Of a DNA stretch of 10,223 bases, positions 5,120 through 10,223 are shown one piece after another; position 1 is the stretch's first letter, and the number at the start of each line of letters is the position of its first letter. Source of the DNA: an uncultured Lentisphaeria bacterium (GTDB lineage: Bacteria; Verrucomicrobiota; Lentisphaeria; JABSQK01; CAJWLW01); NCBI GenBank assembly GCA_913042885.1, contig CAJWLW010000163.1, forward strand, positions 1 through 10,223, read 5' to 3'. Position numbers and translations under genes: made by a program. The notes beneath the pieces are model-generated. The model was not told the origin of the DNA. It did not search any database and saw nothing but the letters and a program-made list of their open reading frames with translations.

Positions 5120-6253
5120 ATGGCAGGCATGCACCTGAAATCTGCATCCGAAACAAAGTATGACTGTATCTCGCTCGGCGAGGTCATGCTCCGTGTTGAT
5201 CCGGGCAGTGTCCCAATGGCCCGCGCTCGTACCGGCGCGATCTGGCACGGCGGCGGCGAGACCAATGTTGCGGAGGGTCTGAGCTACTGTTTCGGTTTGC
5301 GTGCGGCGGTTATTACTGGCCTGGTAGACGACACTGTCGGCCGCAACATCGAGAATCAGTTGCGCGAGGCCGGTGTCGACACCACACACATCGTCTGGTT
5401 CAACACCAAAGGCGAAGGCAAGTTCAGCACCGATGCTAAAGGCTCGCTGCACAACGGCCTCAGTTTCACCTGGGCCGGCAAAGGCTTGCTGCCCTCGGTC
5501 ACCGACTATTACCGGGCCCACACGGCTATCCGCGAACTCGGTCAGGGTGACATTGATTGGGAGCATATTTTCGGCGAGCTCGGCGCGCGCTGGTTTCATA
5601 CCGGCGGCATCCTCACATTGCTGTCAGAGAAGACCGCAGCGATGGCGCTGGAGGCTATGGAGGCGGCCGGCAAGAACGGCACAGGCCGCTCGTTCGACCT
5701 GAACTACCGCTCGAAGGTCGAGCCGGACAAAGAACGAGCCCGGTCGATCAACCGCGAGATTGTGCCACACGTTGATTTTCTGGTCGGCAACCATGACGAT
5801 TTCGCGGACGCTCTCGGTTACGATACGAGGGAACTGGCGAAGGACGCAAGCTTTGAAGAATGGCTGGACGCCTACACCGATACGCTGCGTACAGTTTCGC
5901 AGGCCTATCCGAATCTCATGTATATCGGTACGCAACTGCGTGGGGCACTTTCCGCTGACCGTATCAACTGGGGTGCCGTGCTGTATGACGTAGCCGACGA
6001 TTCGATACACCGCGCAACCGTCCGTGAGAATGTTGAAATTGCTGATCGCACTGGTGGCGGCGATTCCTTCTGCTCCGCCGTGGTCGCGGCGCTGCTCGAC
6101 GGCAGGTCGGCCGCGGACGCAGTCCAATGGGGTGCCGCGCACGGTATCCTGGTGCAGGAGACACCGGGCGACACGACCATGGTGACGCGCAGCCAGATCG
6201 AGGCGGAAATTGACCGTGCCGCCAAGGGCGGCGGTGTCAGCGCTCTGCGTTAG
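5120..6253 (+). CDS. kdgK: PfkB-family sugar kinase, 2-keto-3-deoxygluconate kinase-like
   Basis: This 377-residue ribokinase-fold enzyme probably phosphorylates 2-keto-3-deoxygluconate to KDPG with ATP in the cytoplasm, feeding the Entner-Doudoroff aldolase. The N-terminal domain shows CISLGEVMLRVDPG (16-29) and the substrate-side GGGETNVAEGL (44-54). The KDG-kinase-typical FDLNYRSK is at 192-199 and NHDDF at 224-228. The PfkB signature DRTGGGDSFCSAVVAALL is at 309-326, with the catalytic base Asp315. GGGD in place of the more common GAGD is usual in KDG kinases. Many PfkB kinases have about 310-340 residues; the extra length lies mostly around residues 95-135 and at the C-terminus. The start is set by AGGAGG. 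It is probably the first gene of the plus-strand operon; acylphosphatase follows after 76 bases without a terminator. No aldolase or uronate gene is nearby, so the exact substrate is uncertain and another 2-keto-sugar is possible. Confidence 0.82.
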   Translation: MAGMHLKSASETKYDCISLGEVMLRVDPGSVPMARARTGAIWHGGGETNVAEGLSYCFGLRAAVITGLVDDTVGRNIENQLREAGVDTTHIVWFNTKGEGKFSTDAKGSLHNGLSFTWAGKGLLPSVTDYYRAHTAIRELGQGDIDWEHIFGELGARWFHTGGILTLLSEKTAAMALEAMEAAGKNGTGRSFDLNYRSKVEPDKERARSINREIVPHVDFLVGNHDDFADALGYDTRELAKDASFEEWLDAYTDTLRTVSQAYPNLMYIGTQLRGALSADRINWGAVLYDVADDSIHRATVRENVEIADRTGGGDSFCSAVVAALLDGRSAADAVQWGAAHGILVQETPGDTTMVTRSQIEAEIDRAAKGGGVSALR

Positions 6254-6329
6254 TGTCCTGTTGCCATCATTACGCTGACATGGCGCCAGGCCTGAATTTT
6301 CAGTCAATGCCAAATCCCGTGCGCTGACA

Positions 6330-6608
6330 ATGGCGGTGCAAAGAATCTATGTTGTTGTCTCCGGCCGCGTGCAGGGTGTCGGCTACCGGTATTTCTGCCA
6401 AATTGCGGCGCAGGAGCTTGGCCTCATCGGCTGGGCCCGCAACCGCGCCGACGGCAGTGTCGAGCTCGAGGCACAGGGTGTCGCGGCGGCGCTCAACGTG
6501 CTGCAGCAGCAACTGTCGGACGGCCCGCCAATGGCCAGGGTCAACCGTGTTGATGTCGAGATAATTGAACCGCTACCCGACGAAACGCAGTTTCGCATCC
6601 GTTATTGA
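6330..6608 (+). CDS. acyP: Acylphosphatase
   Basis: This 92-residue ferredoxin-like enzyme hydrolyses acyl phosphates such as carbamoyl or acetyl phosphate in the cytoplasm. The phosphate-binding loop GRVQGVGYRYF (12-22) includes the essential Arg20. WARNRADGSVELEAQG (35-50) includes the catalytic Asn38. Length and C-terminus (FRIRY) are standard for the family. The ATG at 6330 has no Shine-Dalgarno site. A 15-codon frame (MAPGLNFQSMPNPVR, 6280-6327) ends in TGA only 2 bases before this ATG and might couple translation. The stop at 6606-6608 shares its last base with the start of the glycosyltransferase gene (TGATG), so the two are almost certainly on one mRNA. Its link to the neighbouring sugar enzymes is unknown. 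Confidence 0.93.
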   Translation: MAVQRIYVVVSGRVQGVGYRYFCQIAAQELGLIGWARNRADGSVELEAQGVAAALNVLQQQLSDGPPMARVNRVDVEIIEPLPDETQFRIRY

Positions 6609-8749
6609 TGGCTGACAAGACGCTGTCCATCGTCATCCCGCTGTACAATGAGGAAGCTACGATCACGGAGCTTCTCGACCGGGTGCTTGCCGTTGACCTG
6701 CCGATAGGCCGGGAAATCATCATCGTCAACGACGGTTCCACGGATGACAGCCGCGGTCGCGTCGAAGCGTGGCAGGCCCGACTGCCGGCAGACACTGGCG
6801 CGATGGTACGGGTCATCGACAAACCGAACGGCGGCAAAGGTTCAGCGGTCCGTGCCGGCATTGCGGTTTCGAGCGGCGACGTTGTCATCATCCAGGATGC
6901 CGACCTTGAGTACGATCCGCAGGACTACCACCAGTGTATCGAGCCGATTCTCGCCGGCCGTGCCAGTGTCGTTTACGGTTCGCGTGAGCGTCTGCCGGAG
7001 AACCGCATGCATTCGTCGCTGGCCTTCTACGCCGGCGGCCTGGCAGTCACCTGCTGGATGAACCTGTTGTATGGGGCCAGCATGACCGATGAGCCGACCT
7101 GCTACAAGACCTTCGATGGCCAGTTGATCCGCACGCTGCCGTTCACAGGCGATCATTTCGAATGGGAACCGGAGATTACTGCGAAACTGCTGCGCCTGGG
7201 GTATGACATTGCCGAGGTCCCGGTCAGCTACACGCCGCGCAAGATTGACGAAGGCAAGAAAATAGACTGGCGCGACGGGGTCATGGCGTTGTGGACGGCG
7301 CTTTCCTGGCGGCTGCGCCCGATGGGCACGGTTCGCCGGACGATAGCGACGCTGCCGGCTGCAGCGGCTCGGCTGAAGACCGGGTCCTGTGCCAATCGGC
7401 TGCTGCTGGCGGTGATGGCGGTCGCTTTGTTGCTGCGCTTGGCGCTGGCGTTGCCGGCCTTTGGCAGTACGCAGCGGTTCATGCGTCCGGACTCGAAGAG
7501 CTATCTCAATCCCGCCCAGGCGCTGTTGGCCGACAATGCACTTATGGAAGCGCCCGGATCGTCCGTACCGGCGACGCTGCGCACGCCTGGCTATTCGGTG
7601 TTCCTGGCGTTCGTCCTGGGGATCACCGGTAACGCCGGCACTGTCGCTGCCGATTACCGACTGCCTGTGCTGTTGTTCTGTGTACTCAGCGCCCTGGTCT
7701 GCGTGCCGATCTTCCGGGCCGGACAGATGTTTGGCGGTACCGGTGTCGGTACCTTTGCTGCAGCGTTGTACGCTGCCAATCTGACCAGCATCGCCCACGC
7801 CCCCATGTTTCTGTCGGACACGCTGTTTACCTTTGTAGCGGCGTGGATGTTCTATTGTTTCACGCGGTTTTATTTCAAGGAGCGACTGATCGATCTGTGG
7901 CTGGCGATCGGTCTCAACGGTATTGCCACGCTGATCAAGCCAATCGGGCTTATGTGGATCGTGCCGTGTTGTTTTCTGGTTCTGATCTTTGCCCGCAAGT
8001 CGTGGGCGAAGCGGTTGCTTGGCGTGGTTGTTTGCGTCGTAGTGTTTCTCGCTGTCATCACCCCGTGGATGTTCCGAAACCAGCAGGCCGGTGCCGGCTT
8101 CCGCTTGGGCAGCAATATCGGCAAGACGCTCTACTACCACAATTGTGCGGCGCTGGTCTCCGTGTTGACCGGCGAATCGGCAGAGGTGCTGCGCCAGCGC
8201 TGGCAGACGGAGACAGCAGCGGTTTTCGCAAACGACCCGGCCTACGCCAGCATTGATGCACAGACCGGATACCTGCTGGGCAGGGCCCGGCCGATCATCC
8301 GCGACAATCTGTGGCAATACACGCGGCTGCACTGTCAGCCGCCAATCCTGTTTCCCGATGCTCCGACGTTTCTCGAGCTGCTGGGGCTTACAGAGACGGG
8401 ACAGGGGACGCTCGACGTCTTTCACCGTCAGGGGCTGGTGGCGGCGGTGAAACATTACTTTGGCGACCGGCTGTGGCTGCTGCTGCCGTTGGCGCCGTTG
8501 CTGGCGATCGTCGGCTTCACCTATCTCGGTTGTTTCCTGCAGCTCGGACGCTGGCTGCTGCAGCGCCAATGGTTTCTCGGGTTTTTCTTTCTCGCCTTCG
8601 TAGTCTATTACCTGGTTCTCCCCGGTCCCGTGCTGATGCCGCGCTACCAGCTCCCCTGCCTGCCGCTGATGACTGTCATGGCGGGCATGTTCTGGCTCCG
8701 CCTTTGGCGGCGTTGGCGGCAACGGTCGGAGACTGTCCCGGCCACCTGA
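6608..8749 (+). CDS. GT2 - GT-C fusion glycosyltransferase, polytopic
   Basis: This is a 713-residue two-domain protein. Residues 1 to about 245 form a GT2 domain like dolichyl-/polyprenyl-phosphate sugar synthases: LSIVIPLYNEE (6-16), IIIVNDGSTDDS (37-48), KPNGGKGSAVRAG (72-84), the metal site QDADLEYDP (96-104), DEPTCYKTF (161-169) and WEPEITAKLLRLGYDIAEVPV (186-206). From about 263 onward at least ten hydrophobic segments follow, with the ArnT/PMT-like first-loop motif RPDSKSYLNPAQALL (293-307), RTPGYSVFLAF (325-335), LSDTLF (402-407) and RYQLPCLP (679-686). GT-C enzymes take a sugar from a polyprenyl phosphate and move it to lipid, glycan or protein on the periplasmic side. I infer that one chain makes the lipid-linked sugar and then uses it. 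Sugar and acceptor are not readable. The ATG at 6608 overlaps the acyP stop by 1 base; a TTG at 6605 is in frame but less likely. The C-terminus is a short basic tail. Confidence 0.88.
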   Translation: MADKTLSIVIPLYNEEATITELLDRVLAVDLPIGREIIIVNDGSTDDSRGRVEAWQARLPADTGAMVRVIDKPNGGKGSAVRAGIAVSSGDVVIIQDADLEYDPQDYHQCIEPILAGRASVVYGSRERLPENRMHSSLAFYAGGLAVTCWMNLLYGASMTDEPTCYKTFDGQLIRTLPFTGDHFEWEPEITAKLLRLGYDIAEVPVSYTPRKIDEGKKIDWRDGVMALWTALSWRLRPMGTVRRTIATLPAAAARLKTGSCANRLLLAVMAVALLLRLALALPAFGSTQRFMRPDSKSYLNPAQALLADNALMEAPGSSVPATLRTPGYSVFLAFVLGITGNAGTVAADYRLPVLLFCVLSALVCVPIFRAGQMFGGTGVGTFAAALYAANLTSIAHAPMFLSDTLFTFVAAWMFYCFTRFYFKERLIDLWLAIGLNGIATLIKPIGLMWIVPCCFLVLIFARKSWAKRLLGVVVCVVVFLAVITPWMFRNQQAGAGFRLGSNIGKTLYYHNCAALVSVLTGESAEVLRQRWQTETAAVFANDPAYASIDAQTGYLLGRARPIIRDNLWQYTRLHCQPPILFPDAPTFLELLGLTETGQGTLDVFHRQGLVAAVKHYFGDRLWLLLPLAPLLAIVGFTYLGCFLQLGRWLLQRQWFLGFFFLAFVVYYLVLPGPVLMPRYQLPCLPLMTVMAGMFWLRLWRRWRQRSETVPAT

Positions 8750-8786
8750 CCGGCCCAAACTGATTTAACGGGCTAAAGTCGTTCTC

Positions 8787-10031
8787 ATGGCTATGTTTGA
8801 AATCATCGCAATCCTCGTCACGATCGCGGCGGTCCTCAGCTACGTCAACTATCGCTGGGTCCGCATGCCGACGACGATTGGGCTGATGTTCATCGCGCTG
8901 CTGATCTCACTGGTGATTATTGCTTTGGGGCATTTCGGCCTCGGCATCCGCGAGCGTGCCGAGTCGGTACTGCAGCAGATCGATTTCAGTGAGACACTGC
9001 TGCACGGCATGCTCAGCTACCTGTTGTTCGCCGGCGCACTGCAGGTCCACTTGCAGGACCTGGCGAAGCAGAAGAAAGTGGTGGGCGTGCTGGCGACCAT
9101 CGGTGTTGTCGGTTCGACCTTTATCGTCGGCAGCCTGGTCTACTGGCTTTTCAATGCGATCGGGTTGGAGCTGCGGTTCATCTACTGCCTGGTGTTCGGC
9201 GCGCTGATCACGCCGACGGACCCCGTCGCTGTCCTGGGCATTCTCAAGAAAGCCAAGGCCCCTAAATCGCTGGAGACGAAGATCGTCGGCGAATCGCTGT
9301 TCAACGACGGCATCGCCGTCGTCGTGTTTCTGGCGCTGCTGGGTATCGCGACCGGTGAGCACGAAGCGTCGTTGCAGTATATCACGGTGCTGTTCGTCCA
9401 GGAAGCTGTCGGCGGTGCGGTGTTCGGGCTGATTGCCGGTTGGCTGACTTTTCTGATGATCCGCAGCGTCGACAACTATCAGGTCGAAATCCTCCTGACC
9501 CTGGCTCTGGTGACGGGCGGTTACGCGCTGGCCGCAGCGCTGCATCTGTGCGCGCCTATCGCCATCGTCGTCGCTGGCCTGATGATCGGCAACACCGGCC
9601 GGCGCACCGGCATGTCGGATAAGACGCGCGAGCACCTCGACAATTTCTGGGAGCTGATCGACGAGATTCTCAACGCCGTGCTGTTCGTACTCATCGGCAT
9701 GGAGATGCTGGTTATTTCGGCGACTGGCACGGCCCTGCTTGCCGGCGTGGTTGCCATCGGCATCACGCTGCTGGCGCGCTTCATCTGCGTCTCCGTCAGC
9801 GTGTTGCTCCTGGGCCGGTCGCGGACGTTTTCCAGGGGCGCCATTCCGATCATCACGTGGGCCGGGCTGCGCGGCGGCATTTCCATTGCGCTGGTTCTGT
9901 CGCTGCCGCCGGGCACCACGCGGGACGTCCTGCTGACGGTAACCTACACAGTGGTGGTTTTCTCGATCCTGGTGCAAGGCCTGACGATACGGCACCTGGT
10001 CACGCGCTACCACGCGCCGGTGCCAGCGTGA
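8787..10031 (+). CDS. CPA1-family Na+/H+ antiporter (NhaP-like)
   Basis: This 414-residue inner-membrane protein has about 12 hydrophobic segments and should exchange Na+ or K+ for protons. The CPA1 core is clear: [17 protein letters not shown] (137-153), with the ion-binding Thr144-Asp145; [14 protein letters not shown] (168-181), with Glu169, Asn173 and Asp174; and [17 protein letters not shown] (358-374), with the conserved Arg362. The product ends soon after the membrane domain, without the long cytoplasmic regulatory tail of NhaP2 or CvrA-type members. The start at ATG 8787 lacks a strong ribosome site; the ATG two codons later is equally possible. The gene is 37 bases downstream of the fusion glycosyltransferase, without a terminator. 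Its stop overlaps the next start by 4 bases (GTGA). Ion specificity cannot be told from sequence. Confidence 0.93.
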   Translation: MAMFEIIAILVTIAAVLSYVNYRWVRMPTTIGLMFIALLISLVIIALGHFGLGIRERAESVLQQIDFSETLLHGMLSYLLFAGALQVHLQDLAKQKKVVGVLATIGVVGSTFIVGSLVYWLFNAIGLELRFIYCLVFGALITPTDPVAVLGILKKAKAPKSLETKIVGESLFNDGIAVVVFLALLGIATGEHEASLQYITVLFVQEAVGGAVFGLIAGWLTFLMIRSVDNYQVEILLTLALVTGGYALAAALHLCAPIAIVVAGLMIGNTGRRTGMSDKTREHLDNFWELIDEILNAVLFVLIGMEMLVISATGTALLAGVVAIGITLLARFICVSVSVLLLGRSRTFSRGAIPIITWAGLRGGISIALVLSLPPGTTRDVLLTVTYTVVVFSILVQGLTIRHLVTRYHAPVPA

Positions 10032-10223
10032 CAACAGAAGCCAGACAGGAACTGAAGCGGGATACCGCTGCTCTCGGTATTTTGGCAGGCGTGATCCTCA
10101 TCAGCTTTGCCGACCTGTTGATCGGCGATTCGGCAGTTCTGTCCGCCCGCTACTTTGATGTGCACCTGCTGTTCGCGCATTGGCGGCAACTGACTGCTTC
10201 CGAGCTGGCGGCCGGGAACCTGC
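10028..10223 (+). CDS. N-terminal part of a membrane protein, cut by the window edge
   Basis: The GTG at 10028 overlaps the antiporter stop codon (GTGA), and the frame stays open for 65 codons to the window end. The protein begins with a basic segment ([12 protein letters not shown]), followed by a hydrophobic helix at about 14-33 ([19 protein letters not shown]). Residues 34-65 are soluble and include [17 protein letters not shown] and a helix ending ELAAGNL. A single helix followed by an acidic/aromatic loop that leads to a W-R helix resembles the first periplasmic loop of polytopic glycosyltransferase-like proteins of the YfhO type. The visible part is too short to assign this firmly. Start overlap and spacing show it belongs to the same operon. 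Confidence 0.7.
   Translation, partial: MTTEARQELKRDTAALGILAGVILISFADLLIGDSAVLSARYFDVHLLFAHWRQLTASELAAGNL

Noticed and set aside
6842..8758. A 638-codon open frame on the minus strand
   Set aside because: It is antisense to the fusion glycosyltransferase, whose domains are clear. The product is rich in Arg, Gln and His as expected for a GC-rich shadow frame, and has no recognisable domain.
8907..10034. A 375-codon open frame on the minus strand opposite the antiporter
   Set aside because: Shadow frame of a high-GC gene; charged, low-complexity composition and no motif.

Overview
The window looks like a stretch of chromosome from a GC-rich member of the Pseudomonadota, most likely an environmental gammaproteobacterium. 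The taxonomy is an inference from gene content (valyl-tRNA synthetase tail, HU protein, a BirA without a DNA-binding domain, psd) and from GC-rich third codon positions. No plasmid, phage, insertion sequence, CRISPR, rRNA or tRNA signature was seen.

Left part (1-2252). The last 56 codons of valS run into the window on the plus strand. They converge on a minus-strand pair: a chorismate mutase of the fungal/plant (AroQ, eukaryotic) type at 1201-1935, followed 7 bases later by a membrane-anchored family 2 glycosyltransferase at 225-1193. The chorismate mutase is the most striking gene here. It resembles the yeast enzyme along its whole length, and it keeps the catalytic residues and most of the residues that bind the tyrosine/tryptophan effectors in yeast. 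A 317-base region at 1936-2252 holds its probable promoter.

Middle part (2253-4394). psd (phosphatidylserine decarboxylase, minus) and birA (biotin-protein ligase, plus) diverge, and their start codons physically overlap. There is therefore no intergenic DNA, and each promoter must lie in or next to the other gene's coding sequence. birA converges on an HU-family DNA-binding protein gene (4098-4394, minus). HU ends at a perfect 14-bp hairpin terminator with a T-run.

Spacer (4395-5119). About 725 bases separate HU from the next operon. The part I counted is roughly 39 % GC, against about 60-70 % in the genes around it. It contains no convincing gene, but it does hold short dyads, repeats and a probable promoter.

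Right part (5120-10223). An all-plus-strand, operon-like run begins with a PfkB-family 2-keto-3-deoxygluconate-type kinase behind a strong AGGAGG site. It continues with acylphosphatase; a 713-residue fusion of a polyprenyl-phosphate-sugar-synthase-like GT2 domain to a polytopic GT-C glycosyltransferase; a CPA1-type Na+/H+ antiporter; and the start of another membrane protein cut by the window edge. Start and stop codons overlap at two of the junctions. The fusion suggests one polypeptide that both makes and uses a lipid-linked sugar at the inner membrane. The kinase, acylphosphatase and antiporter have no obvious pathway link to it.
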